DNA of 64,000 bases. Origin: Pseudomonadota bacterium. Its GTDB lineage: Bacteria > Myxococcota_A > Polyangia > Haliangiales > Haliangiaceae. The notes beneath the pieces were generated by a model. That model was given only the letters and a program-made list of their open reading frames with translations, was not told the DNA's origin and did not search any database. Location: assembly GCA_023428295.1 (NCBI GenBank), contig JAEYYV010000074.1, positions 1 through 64,000 of the forward strand, in the 5' to 3' direction. Of the stretch, positions 22,910 through 30,722 are shown one piece after another. The position numbers and the translations under genes were made by a program. Position 1 is the first letter of the stretch. Each line of letters begins with the position of its first letter.

Positions 22910-24999
22910 AGCTCCCCATTGGTTTCCGGTTTTCGGGCGTGGCGTGTGGCATCAAGCCGATGCGACCTGACCTCGCGCTCTTTGTTTCGGAGACGCCGGC
23001 CGCCTGCGCGGGCTCGTTCACGATCAATCGCGCGAAGGCAGCGCCTGTCGTCGACAGCGAGGCGCGGCTGCCCGCCGATGGCGTTCGAGCGATCGTGGTG
23101 AACAGCGGCAACGCGAATGCGATCACCGGACCGGGTGGAGCGGAGGCCGTGGCGGCGATCGTGGCCGCGGCGGCCAAGGAGCTCGGCGTCGATCCGAGCG
23201 CGGTGGTCACGGCGAGCACCGGTGTGATCGGCATGCCGTTGCCGGCGGACAAGCCGGTGAAGGCGATGGCCGCGGCGGTGGCCGCGTTGGCCCGTGATCC
23301 CGAGAAGGCGGCGGAGGCGATCATGACCACCGACACGACGAAGAAGCTCGCGTCGCGAACGGTGGAGATCGATGGCACGTCCGTCACGCTGACGGCCATC
23401 GCCAAGGGCAGCGGCATGATCGCGCCGCAGCTCGCGACCGTGATCGCGGTGATCGTGAGCGACTGCGCGATCGCTCCGGAGATCCTGGACGCGTCGCTCG
23501 ACAGCGCCACACGCGAGACGTTCGAGCAGCTCACGATCGATGGCGACATGAGCACGAACGACAGCGTGTTCGTGCTGGCCAACGGACGCGCGGGCAACCC
23601 GAAGATCACGCGCGTGGACTCGACGGGATATCAGGTGTTCACGGTGGCGCTCGTCGAGCTGCTCGACGAGATGGCCCGCGAGATCGCGGCGGACGGAGAG
23701 GGCGCGACGAAGCGACTCGAGGTGCACGTCGCGGGCGCCCCGAGCCAGGACATCGCGCGCGACCTCGCCAAGAGCATCTGCGGCTCGCCGCTCGTCAAGG
23801 CTGCCATCTTCGGCGCGGATCCCAACTGGGGCCGCATCCTGGCCACCGTCGGTGCGCGCGTTGGTTCGCTCGACCTCGCGATCGACCCGCACCAAGCGCG
23901 CGTGACGATCCAGGGCGTTCACGTCTACGACCGCGCGCCGCTGCCGCTCGATCGCGCGGCGATGAAGGCGCGCTTGCGCGACCCGGAGTGCTCGATCGTC
24001 GTCGAGCTCCGCGCGGGCGATCACGTCGCCAAAGCGTACGGCTGCGACCTCTCGTACGACTACGTGAAGCTCAACGCCGACTACACGTCGCTGATCATCG
24101 AGAAGGCGGACGGCGGAACCGGCACGGACAACAAGCTCACGAACTACACGCCCTCGTTCAAGCGCAGCGTGCTCGTCGAGGCGCTCGGCTACATCTCGCG
24201 GTTCCGCGGTAAGCGCTGCGTGATCAAGCTCGGCGGCGGTGCTCTGGCCAAGGACTCGGTGCTGCGCGCGTTCTGCGACGACGTGATGCTGCTGCACTCC
24301 GTGGGGCTCTCGCCGATCGTGGTCCACGGCGGCGGTGCGGCGATCACGCGCGCGCTCGAAGCGCGTGGCAGCGCGACGTCGTACGTCGATGGCTTGCGCG
24401 TAACGCCGCCGGCGGACATCGACACCGTCGAGAGCGTACTCGACGCGATCAATGCGGATCTCGTCGGCCTGCTCAACCGGCGCGGCGCGCACGCGATCGG
24501 TCTCTCGGGCTCGGACGCGGCGCTCCTGCGGGCGAAGAAACTCGTGCGCTCCGACGGTACAGATCTCGGACAGGTCGGCGACCTCGTCGAGGTGAACCGC
24601 ACGTTCCTCGAGTCGCTACTCGCGCAGAGCTACATCCCGGTGATCACCCCGATCGGCATCGGTCTCGACGGCGAAGTGTTCAACATGAACGGCGACACCG
24701 TCGCCGCAGGTGTGGCCAAGGCGCTCGGCGTGGAGAAGCTCATCTTCCTGACGGATGCAGCGGGCATCGTGGAGAACGGCGAGCTCGTCACGGATCTGAC
24801 GCCGACCACGCTGCGCGGAAAGCTCGCGCAGAACATCGTGCAGGGCGGCATGGCGCTGAAGGCCACGTCGATCCTCGACGCGATCACGGGCGGTGTACAG
24901 GCGGTGCACGTCATCGACGGCCGCACGCCGCACAACGTGATCGCCGAGCTGTTCACGGATCGCGGCGTCGGCACGATCGTGCGAGCGGAGGGGAGCTGA
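22906..24999 (+). CDS. argJB: ArgJ-ArgB fusion: ornithine acetyltransferase/acetylglutamate kinase
   Basis: One uninterrupted 697-residue frame encodes two arginine-pathway enzymes. Residues 1 to about 394 are ArgJ: VVNSGNANAITG, KGSGMIAPQLATV with the self-cleavage site A177-T178 (Thr nucleophile), and GADPNWGRI. A linker (about 395-415, GGTGTDNK) follows. Residues about 416-697 are acetylglutamate kinase: VIKLGGGAL, VVHGGGAAIT, AINADLVGLLN, FNMNGDTVA, FLTDAAGI and GGMALKATS. ArgJ recycles the acetyl group from acetylornithine to glutamate; ArgB phosphorylates the product. No stop or strong internal start is seen at the junction. Autocleavage should leave ArgB attached to the ArgJ beta chain. 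Confidence 0.92.
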   Translation: MKLPIGFRFSGVACGIKPMRPDLALFVSETPAACAGSFTINRAKAAPVVDSEARLPADGVRAIVVNSGNANAITGPGGAEAVAAIVAAAAKELGVDPSAVVTASTGVIGMPLPADKPVKAMAAAVAALARDPEKAAEAIMTTDTTKKLASRTVEIDGTSVTLTAIAKGSGMIAPQLATVIAVIVSDCAIAPEILDASLDSATRETFEQLTIDGDMSTNDSVFVLANGRAGNPKITRVDSTGYQVFTVALVELLDEMAREIAADGEGATKRLEVHVAGAPSQDIARDLAKSICGSPLVKAAIFGADPNWGRILATVGARVGSLDLAIDPHQARVTIQGVHVYDRAPLPLDRAAMKARLRDPECSIVVELRAGDHVAKAYGCDLSYDYVKLNADYTSLIIEKADGGTGTDNKLTNYTPSFKRSVLVEALGYISRFRGKRCVIKLGGGALAKDSVLRAFCDDVMLLHSVGLSPIVVHGGGAAITRALEARGSATSYVDGLRVTPPADIDTVESVLDAINADLVGLLNRRGAHAIGLSGSDAALLRAKKLVRSDGTDLGQVGDLVEVNRTFLESLLAQSYIPVITPIGIGLDGEVFNMNGDTVAAGVAKALGVEKLIFLTDAAGIVENGELVTDLTPTTLRGKLAQNIVQGGMALKATSILDAITGGVQAVHVIDGRTPHNVIAELFTDRGVGTIVRAEGS

Positions 25000-25472
25000 T
25001 GGGCGAGACCGTCGAGACGCGCGCTCGGCGCGCCGCGATCGTGGAGCTCGTCCGCACGCATCACGTCGGCACGCAAGCCGAGCTCGGCGAGCTCCTCACG
25101 AAGCGCGGGTACGAGGTCACGCAAGCGACGCTCTCGCGCGATCTCGCGAAGCTGCGCGCGCGTCGCGTGTCGTTGCCCGACGGCGGCACCGCGTACGAGC
25201 TCGAGGGCTTTACCGCACGCACTGGCGAGGAGCCCGCGCAACTCGCGGCGATGGCAGAGCTCGTCGTGGGCATCATCGACGGAGACGCGATGGTCGTCGT
25301 GCACACGCGGCCGGGCGTGGCGCCCGCGATCGCTGCGCTCGTGGATCAGGCGCGCCTCGACAGCGTGATCGGCACGATCGCCGGCGACGACACGATCTTC
25401 ATCGCGCCCGCGCGCAAGGTCAGCGCGAAGCAGCTCGCGAAGCAGCTCGCGCAGATGTTCGAGCGTCGCTAG
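24999..25472 (+). CDS. argR: Arginine repressor
   Basis: A 157-residue ArgR. The N-terminal winged helix (ELGELLTKRGYEVTQATLSRDLAKL) is the DNA-binding part, and VVVHTRPGVAPAIAALVD with IGTIAGDDTIFI is the arginine-binding, hexamer-forming domain. The start shares one base with the argJB stop (TGATG), making it the third gene of the operon. It likely represses the operon through the half-site-rich region before argC. Its stop abuts that of the convergent gene with no gap. Confidence 0.95.
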   Translation: MGETVETRARRAAIVELVRTHHVGTQAELGELLTKRGYEVTQATLSRDLAKLRARRVSLPDGGTAYELEGFTARTGEEPAQLAAMAELVVGIIDGDAMVVVHTRPGVAPAIAALVDQARLDSVIGTIAGDDTIFIAPARKVSAKQLAKQLAQMFERR

Positions 25473-26204
25473 CTAGGGCAGGTCGAGGCGGATGTGAGTC
25501 TCGCCCTCGGGACTCTTCACGCGATGGATCGTGATCTTCTCGTCCTTCGTGCGTCCGACGGTCTCGCCGGTCGGCAGCTGCTTGCTGGCGTCGGTGAGCA
25601 TCCAGCGCACGAGGCCCATCACGAAGTCGAGCGCGCCTGTGCCGCTGATCGCGCACGTGACATAGAAGTTCTCGCGGCCGTAGCGCGGCATGTTGAACGT
25701 GCGAAACGCCATGCGCGATTCCGAGATGCGCTCGGTCGCGATATCGATCGCGAGCTCCGGCGGAATTTCACCTTGCTCCACACCGAGCGCGGCGAGATCG
25801 GCAAACAGCTTCGCCTTGTGAAACATCGCGCCGTGTCCGAGCATCGCGCCGATCGCGGGGACGTTCGGGATCACCGCAGCGGTGAGCGCGGCGAGCTGCG
25901 TGTCCACCTCGCGCGGGGATCCGGAGAGCCCCATCACCGTGACGATCAAGTGCGCGGCGTGCTCGGTGTCCTCGGGGATCGAGGTCGGTCCGAACGGCAT
26001 CTGGTCGGCGTCGGGATGCGGGGCATCCACGAGCATCACGAGCAACGTGCGTCCCTTGCCCGCGTCGAACTGCACGATCGTCTCGTTGCCGCCGACATCT
26101 TCGCGGGTGAGCACGAAGCCGAGCTTCGCGGCCGATGCGATCACCTCAGACGCGTCGGGGTTCGCGGACTTGGAGAGCAGCACGAAGGACACGCAAGTCG
26201 ACAT
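25473..26204 (-). CDS. DUF4261-like protein of unknown function
   Basis: A 243-residue cytoplasmic protein from ATG 26204. Features resembling DUF4261 are AAHLIVTVMG in the first half, then MAFRTFNMPRYGRENFYV and LPTGETVGRTKDEKITIHRV towards the end. No catalytic motif or membrane segment is evident. It is transcribed away from the delta-60 lipoprotein across a 97-base region with repeated CTTAGG motifs, which may regulate one or both. The biochemical role is unknown. Confidence 0.55.
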   Translation of the reverse strand: MSTCVSFVLLSKSANPDASEVIASAAKLGFVLTREDVGGNETIVQFDAGKGRTLLVMLVDAPHPDADQMPFGPTSIPEDTEHAAHLIVTVMGLSGSPREVDTQLAALTAAVIPNVPAIGAMLGHGAMFHKAKLFADLAALGVEQGEIPPELAIDIATERISESRMAFRTFNMPRYGRENFYVTCAISGTGALDFVMGLVRWMLTDASKQLPTGETVGRTKDEKITIHRVKSPEGETHIRLDLP

Positions 26205-26223
26205 AGCCGTGGAGAGCGGACCA

Positions 26224-26288
26224 CTTAGCAAGTTCTTAGGGAAGACATACGAAGCACTTAGGAACGCGTTTTCGAGGGCGGTCTTAGG
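26224..26288. promoter_or_regulatory. Four CTTAG(G) direct repeats in a divergent promoter region
   Basis: CTTAG(C/G) occurs at 26224, 26235, 26257 and 26283, always on the plus strand. The first three are spaced by 11 and 22 bp, placing them on the same face of the helix. The sequence lies between the starts at 26204 (minus) and 26302 (plus). It looks like a binding array for a transcription factor; identity unknown. Confidence 0.4.
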
Positions 26289-26301
26289 GTGGGTCATCCA
26301 A

Positions 26302-27927
26302 ATGACCAAGCATCTCCTCTCGGCAGTGGCGTTCTCGTCTCTCCTCGTCGCGTGCGGCGGTCCTGACAACGATCCGAACCACCTCCCGGATGCTCCCGTG
26401 GCGGAAGAGCCGGCGACGCTGTGGGTATCGGCTGATCCGAAGCTCCCGATCCTCCAGGGTACGGTCGGCCACATCGAGGTGACGATCGAGCGCAAGGAAG
26501 GCGCGAACGGTCCGGTCGCGATCACGGCGGAGGACTTGCCGCCGGGCGTCGCGGTCGAACAGGTCGTGATCGAAGCCACCGAGACGTCCGCCACGCTCGC
26601 CTTCACAGCGAACGCTGACGCGCCGCACTCGCTGCCCACGCAGATCCTCGTGCGCGCCACGCTGGGCACGTCGGCGGCCGTCACGCCGGTCACGCTGACC
26701 GTGTACGGCCCGCCCGGATCGCTCGACACGAGTTTCGGCGGTGGGCGCGTCATGCTCCCCGCCGGCGTCAGCGATGACTACGCGAACGCCGTGGTCGTGC
26801 AGCCCGACGGAAAGATCATCCTCGGTGGACGCGGCGCAGAGAACGCTGGCGACTTCGCCCTGATCCGCCTCGAGCGCGACGGCAGCGTCGACACCTCGTT
26901 CGGTAACAACGGTCGCGTGCTCACGGACTTCGCGGGGACGTCGGACAGCATCAACGCGCTCGTCCTCCAGACCGACGGCAAGATCGTCGCGGTCGGCTCC
27001 ACCGTCGGCGCGAACAGCACGGACTTCGCGCTGGCGCGCTACATGCCCGACGGCTCGCTCGACGGATCGTTCGGTCAAGGCGGCAAGGTCACCCACTCGA
27101 TCACCGACGACACGGACATCGCGTACGCGGCGCTCGTGACGGTGGACGGCTTCATCGTCGTCGGTGGCTCGGCCAACACCGGCAACAACGCGACCGGCGT
27201 GGACTTCGCGCTCGCGCGCTTCGCGCCCAGTGGTCAGCTCGATCGCAACTTCGGCACGCAAGGCGTGACGCTGTCCGCGTTCCGTCCCGGCACCGCGGGC
27301 GATCACATCTACGCGCTCGCGTTCCAGCCGCTCGACGGCGAGCAACGCATCGTCGCTGCCGGTGGCGAGGGCGACATGGTCGTCGCGCGCTATCGCTCGA
27401 ACGGCACGCTCGACACCGACTTCGGCGCCGGCGGCTCGGTGCTGAACGTGCTCGGCTCGACGATCGGCGCCGCGTACGCCGTGGCGATCACGCCCGAAGG
27501 AAACATCGCGCTCGCCGGTCACTCGCACAACGACGTCGCGATCGTGCAGCTCGGTTCCGACGGGGCCGTCGACGATCTGTTCGGCACGAACGGGAAGGTC
27601 ATCACGCCGGTCACCTCGAACTGGGACGCTGCGCGCGCCCTCGCGATCGACACCGCAGGCAAGCTCGTCGTCGCGGGCTGGGCGTGGGAAGGCAACTCGT
27701 CCGCCGGAGACTTCGTCACGCTGCGCTACCTCACGAAGGGCCAGCTCGATCCGTCGTTCGGTTCCGGCGGCATCGTGATCACTCCGATGGCGGCCGGAGC
27801 CAAGGCGGACGAGAGCCGCGCGATCGCGATCCAGCTCGACGATCGCGTGCCGACGCATCGCTTCGTCGTCGCGGGCTGGGCGAACAACGACACCGCCGAC
27901 TTCGCGGTCGCGCGGTTCTGGCGCTGA
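26302..27927 (+). CDS. Lipoprotein with delta-60 repeats
   Basis: A 541-residue lipoprotein from ATG 26302: MTKHLLSAVAFSSLLVAC has lipobox LVAC, then a Pro/Asp-rich tether. Residues about 35-140 form a beta domain (HIEVTIERKEGANGPVAITA). From about 140 to the end there are seven units with the delta-60 signature, such as GSLDTSFGGG, GSVDTSFGNNG, GSLDGSFGQGG, GQLDRNFGTQG, GTLDTDFGAGG and GQLDPSFGSGG, each followed by a QxDGKIxxxG-type strand. These repeats form a beta-propeller-like structure in secreted bacterial proteins. The role is unknown; the location is presumably the cell envelope. Confidence 0.85.
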   Translation: MTKHLLSAVAFSSLLVACGGPDNDPNHLPDAPVAEEPATLWVSADPKLPILQGTVGHIEVTIERKEGANGPVAITAEDLPPGVAVEQVVIEATETSATLAFTANADAPHSLPTQILVRATLGTSAAVTPVTLTVYGPPGSLDTSFGGGRVMLPAGVSDDYANAVVVQPDGKIILGGRGAENAGDFALIRLERDGSVDTSFGNNGRVLTDFAGTSDSINALVLQTDGKIVAVGSTVGANSTDFALARYMPDGSLDGSFGQGGKVTHSITDDTDIAYAALVTVDGFIVVGGSANTGNNATGVDFALARFAPSGQLDRNFGTQGVTLSAFRPGTAGDHIYALAFQPLDGEQRIVAAGGEGDMVVARYRSNGTLDTDFGAGGSVLNVLGSTIGAAYAVAITPEGNIALAGHSHNDVAIVQLGSDGAVDDLFGTNGKVITPVTSNWDAARALAIDTAGKLVVAGWAWEGNSSAGDFVTLRYLTKGQLDPSFGSGGIVITPMAAGAKADESRAIAIQLDDRVPTHRFVVAGWANNDTADFAVARFWR

Positions 27928-28049
27928 TCGCATCGCGAGGTTGACGATCCGACGTCCGCGATAGACAAGCATCGGCCGGTCCGAGGCGGGCAACTGCGCG
28001 AATCCTCTCGGGACGAGCGTTGGTCTCGCAACTGCACTAGCCACCTCGC

Positions 28050-28358
28050 ATGAACAACATCATCGAGATCGAGACGGCGGCACTGGCAGACATCAACGGC
28101 GGCGTGGACTGGGGCCAGGTCGCGACGACGGCGAAGGCCGGCTCGGATCACGTCGGCGCTGCGGGCGCGGCGGTCGGCGGAGTCGCCGGCGGTGTCATCG
28201 GCGCCGGCGGCGGCGCGGTGACCGTTCCCGGCGTCGGTGCGGTTCCCGGCTGGATGGCGGGAACGGCGGCGGGCGCCAGCCTCGGCTACGGTGTCGGTCG
28301 CGTCGCGGGGTACGTCGGCGGCGCTGCCAAGGGCATCTGGGATACCTGGGGCAAGTAG
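28050..28358 (+). CDS. Bacteriocin-like precursor with double-glycine leader
   Basis: A 102-residue peptide. The first 18 residues (MNNIIEIETAALADINGG) fit a double-glycine leader: Gly-Gly at -2/-1, Ile at -4, Leu at -7 and a hydrophobic residue at -12. C39-peptidase ABC exporters cut such leaders. The predicted mature part (84 residues) starts VDWGQV, is extremely rich in Gly/Ala with many GxxxG spacings (AGAAVGGVAGGVIGAGGG), and ends GIWDTWGK, as in pore-forming class II bacteriocins. No exporter is encoded nearby. A non-bacteriocin glycine-zipper protein is the alternative. Confidence 0.6.
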   Translation: MNNIIEIETAALADINGGVDWGQVATTAKAGSDHVGAAGAAVGGVAGGVIGAGGGAVTVPGVGAVPGWMAGTAAGASLGYGVGRVAGYVGGAAKGIWDTWGK

Positions 28359-28529
28359 TTGTCGGCCACCACACGCGCGTGGCTCGGCGCGGTGAAGGCT
28401 GCGCCGGGTGCGTTTCTCTCGGGGATCGCGATCGGCATCGTCGCCAACGCGTCCATCATTCACATCGCGGGCGCGTCGGTCATCGTCGGCATGACGGTCG
28501 GTGCGCTCGTCGCGCTCTTGCGCCGTTAG
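28359..28529 (+). CDS. Tiny hydrophobic protein after the bacteriocin-like gene
   Basis: A 56-codon frame directly follows the TAG of the bacteriocin-like gene, in the same frame. It starts with TTG 28359 (or GTG 28392) and ends with TAG 28527-28529. The product, starting LSATTRAWLGAVKAAP, has one long or two short membrane spans (FLSGIAIGIVANASII, SVIVGMTVGALVALL) and ends in Arg-Arg. Size and position suit an immunity protein or a second peptide of a two-component bacteriocin. No strong ribosome site is seen. Stop-codon readthrough would give a 159-residue fusion. The gene's reality is uncertain. Confidence 0.45.
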   Translation: MSATTRAWLGAVKAAPGAFLSGIAIGIVANASIIHIAGASVIVGMTVGALVALLRR

Positions 28530-28957
28530 TCGCGGTGATAGGGCTCGCCGCGCAGGATCTTGAAGCCGCGATAGAGCTGCTCGAGCACGAGCAGTCGCAC
28601 GAGTCGGTGCGCGATCGTGAGCTGGCCGAACGAGACGAGCTTCCGCGCGCGTTTGCGAAGCAGGTCGCTGTGTCCGTCGGCCCCGCCGATCGCGAACACG
28701 ACCGGCGCGCCGCCTCCGTGCTGCTGCTCGGCACCGAGGATGTCATTCGCGAACGCGACCGAGCTCATCGACGCGCCGCGCTCGTCGAACGCGTAGAGAT
28801 GCGCGTTCGCAGGAAGCGACGCGAGCATCGCTTGCTCGTCCTTGGACTCGGTCACGGTGAGCGAGCAGAACGGGCGCAGGCGCTTGCGATACTCGTCCTC
28901 GGCCTCGACGAAGTAGCGCTCTTTCAAGCGTCCGACGACGGACAGCGTCAGCTTCAC
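28526..28957 (-). CDS. rlmH: 23S rRNA (pseudouridine1915-N3)-methyltransferase
   Basis: A 143-residue SPOUT methyltransferase from GTG 28957, slightly shorter than the usual 155-160. FAIGGADGHSDLLRKRA is the trefoil-knot SAM-binding loop, followed by KLVSFGQLTIAHRLVRLLVLEQLYRGFKILRG-type sequence ending PYHRD; both are hallmarks of RlmH. It methylates a pseudouridine in helix 69 of 23S rRNA. The start overlaps the rsfS stop (GTGA). It is the last gene of a six-gene overlapping chain and meets the plus-strand tiny ORF tail to tail. Confidence 0.93.
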   Translation of the reverse strand: MKLTLSVVGRLKERYFVEAEDEYRKRLRPFCSLTVTESKDEQAMLASLPANAHLYAFDERGASMSSVAFANDILGAEQQHGGGAPVVFAIGGADGHSDLLRKRARKLVSFGQLTIAHRLVRLLVLEQLYRGFKILRGEPYHRD

Positions 28958-29442
28958 GAGACCGCGGAGTCGTAGACTTCGTCGGGCGGAACCCGCGCCT
29001 CGGGCGGCACGTCGATGTGCACGCGCGGCGCGTCGTTCCACAGGCCCTCGAGGTCGTAGTGCTCTCGCGCGGAGTGCAGGAACACGTGGACGACGAAGTC
29101 GCCGTAGTCGAGGAGCGCCCACTGACCCGTGCGCGCGCCTTCCGATCCGATCGGGCGCAGGTCGTCCTGCTTGAGACCCGCGCTGATGCCATCGGCGATC
29201 GCGTCGACTTGACGGTCCGAGCGACCGGACAGTACGAGCTGGTAGTTGCAGAACGAGCACAGGTCACGCACGTCGAGAAGCACGGGCTCGAGAGCCTTCT
29301 TGTCGAGAGCGAGAGCGAGCGCCTTCATCGCACCGTCGAGACCTTCGGTGGTGGTGGCCTTCGTGGCCGGCGGATCCTCCGCCACCTTCCGTGCCTTCCC
29401 CTGGGTCGCCATCTTCGGTGCGCTCTTTTTCTTCTGAGTCAT
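28954..29442 (-). CDS. rsfS: Ribosomal silencing factor RsfS
   Basis: A 162-residue protein from ATG 29442 with a basic, disordered N-terminus and an Iojap/RsfS domain from about residue 40: KKALEPVLLDVRDLCSFCNY, VLSGRSDRQVDAIADGI, GQWALLDYGDFVVHVF and REHYDLEGLWNDAP. It binds uL14 and blocks subunit joining when nutrients run low. It is linked to proA upstream (ATGA overlap) and rlmH downstream (GTGA overlap). The rsfS-rlmH order is widely conserved; nadD, often found next to it, is absent. Confidence 0.93.
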   Translation of the reverse strand: MTQKKKSAPKMATQGKARKVAEDPPATKATTTEGLDGAMKALALALDKKALEPVLLDVRDLCSFCNYQLVLSGRSDRQVDAIADGISAGLKQDDLRPIGSEGARTGQWALLDYGDFVVHVFLHSAREHYDLEGLWNDAPRVHIDVPPEARVPPDEVYDSAVS

Positions 29443-30722
29443 GCGTTCCTTACGTGGCCGGTGCCGCGAACAACAAACTTCAACGTGGTGAGTCCTTCGG
29501 CGCCCATCGGGCCGTAGGCATGGAGGCGCGTGGTGGAGATCCCGATCTCCGCGCCGAGGCCGAGCTCGCCGCCATCGGCGAAGCGCGTCGACGCGTTGAT
29601 CATCACCGTCGACGAATCGACATCGCGAACGAAGCGCTCGCCGATCTGATCGTCCGTGGTGAGGATCGATTCGGTGTGGCTCGATCCGTACTTCTCGATG
29701 TGCGCGATCGCCTGCTCGATGTTGTCGACGACGCGCACCGCGAGCACGAGATCGAGGTACTCGGCGTACCAATCGTCGTCGGTGGCAGCGCGCATCGGCG
29801 CGATCGCGCGCGCGGCCTCGTCGCCGCGGAGCTCGACGGTGGGCATGGCGCGAACGAGCGCCAAGATCATGCGATCCGCGACCGCGCGATCCACGAGCAC
29901 CGTCTCGACGGCGTTGCACACGCCGGGGCGCGAGACCTTCGCGTTCGCGACGATCGCTGCCGAAGCATCCACGTCGTTGGTCGAGTGAATGTAGATGTGA
30001 CAGACGCCCTTGTAGTGCTTGATGACCGGCACGCGCGCGTGCTCGGCGACGAAGCGAATCAGCCCTTCGCCTCCGCGCGGGATGCACAGGTCGATCAGCT
30101 CGTCGAGCTTCACGAGCTGGGCGATCGCGTCGCGATCCATGACCGGCACGAGCTGCACGGCGTCCGCAGGCAGGCCCGCGCGTGCGAGGCCGGCTTGCAC
30201 CGCGCGGAGCAGTGCACGGTTGGACTCGACCGCTTCTTTGCCACCGCGCAAGATGCACGCGTTGCCGGCTTTGAGGCACAGCGCCGCCGCGTCCGTGGTC
30301 ACGTTCGGTCGCGCTTCGTAGATCATCGCGACCACGCCGAGCGGAATGCGAACGCGCGAGACGTCGAGCCCGTTCGGGCGGACATCGTGAACGTCGACGC
30401 GGCCCAAGAGCTCGGGCTGCGCGGCGATCTCGGTGACGGCCTTCGCGAGCTTTCCGATCCGGCCTTCATCGAGCGCGAGCCGATCGAGCATCGCCGCGGA
30501 CAGGCCGGCGGCCTTGCCGTTCGCGAGGTCGGTCGCATTCGCAGCGAGGATCTCGGACGACTGCGCGACGATCGCATCGGCGATCGCGTGGAGCGCCGCC
30601 GTGCGCGTGGCCCCATCCGCCTTCGCGACGATGCGAGCGGCCGTGCGTGCAGCCTCCGCGACGGCACGAACGATCGTTGCCGTGCCTTCGGTCTGTTGCT
30701 GTTCCGCCAGCGCGCTACTCAC
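29439..30722 (-). CDS. proA: Gamma-glutamyl phosphate reductase
   Basis: A 427-residue aldehyde-dehydrogenase-fold enzyme for the second step of proline synthesis, reducing gamma-glutamyl phosphate with NADPH. Conserved elements are PLGVVAMIYEARPNVT, LRGGKEAVESNRAL, IPRGGEGLIRFV, and SRPGVCNAVET with the catalytic Cys, then NASTRFADGGELGLGAEIG. The GTG start overlaps the proB stop (GTGA) and its own stop overlaps rsfS (ATGA). The full length is normal for ProA. Confidence 0.95.
   Translation of the reverse strand: MSSALAEQQQTEGTATIVRAVAEAARTAARIVAKADGATRTAALHAIADAIVAQSSEILAANATDLANGKAAGLSAAMLDRLALDEGRIGKLAKAVTEIAAQPELLGRVDVHDVRPNGLDVSRVRIPLGVVAMIYEARPNVTTDAAALCLKAGNACILRGGKEAVESNRALLRAVQAGLARAGLPADAVQLVPVMDRDAIAQLVKLDELIDLCIPRGGEGLIRFVAEHARVPVIKHYKGVCHIYIHSTNDVDASAAIVANAKVSRPGVCNAVETVLVDRAVADRMILALVRAMPTVELRGDEAARAIAPMRAATDDDWYAEYLDLVLAVRVVDNIEQAIAHIEKYGSSHTESILTTDDQIGERFVRDVDSSTVMINASTRFADGGELGLGAEIGISTTRLHAYGPMGAEGLTTLKFVVRGTGHVRNA

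Noticed and set aside
24100..24160. Separate argB start within the fusion
   Set aside because: No ATG or ribosome site is seen near the junction, and the frame is continuous through the linker.
27960..27970. CGATAGACAAG shared by the regions upstream of the bacteriocin-like gene and the haem lipoprotein (59206-59216)
   Set aside because: Only at 59.2 kb does it fit a promoter with a matching -10; the 11-base identity may be chance.
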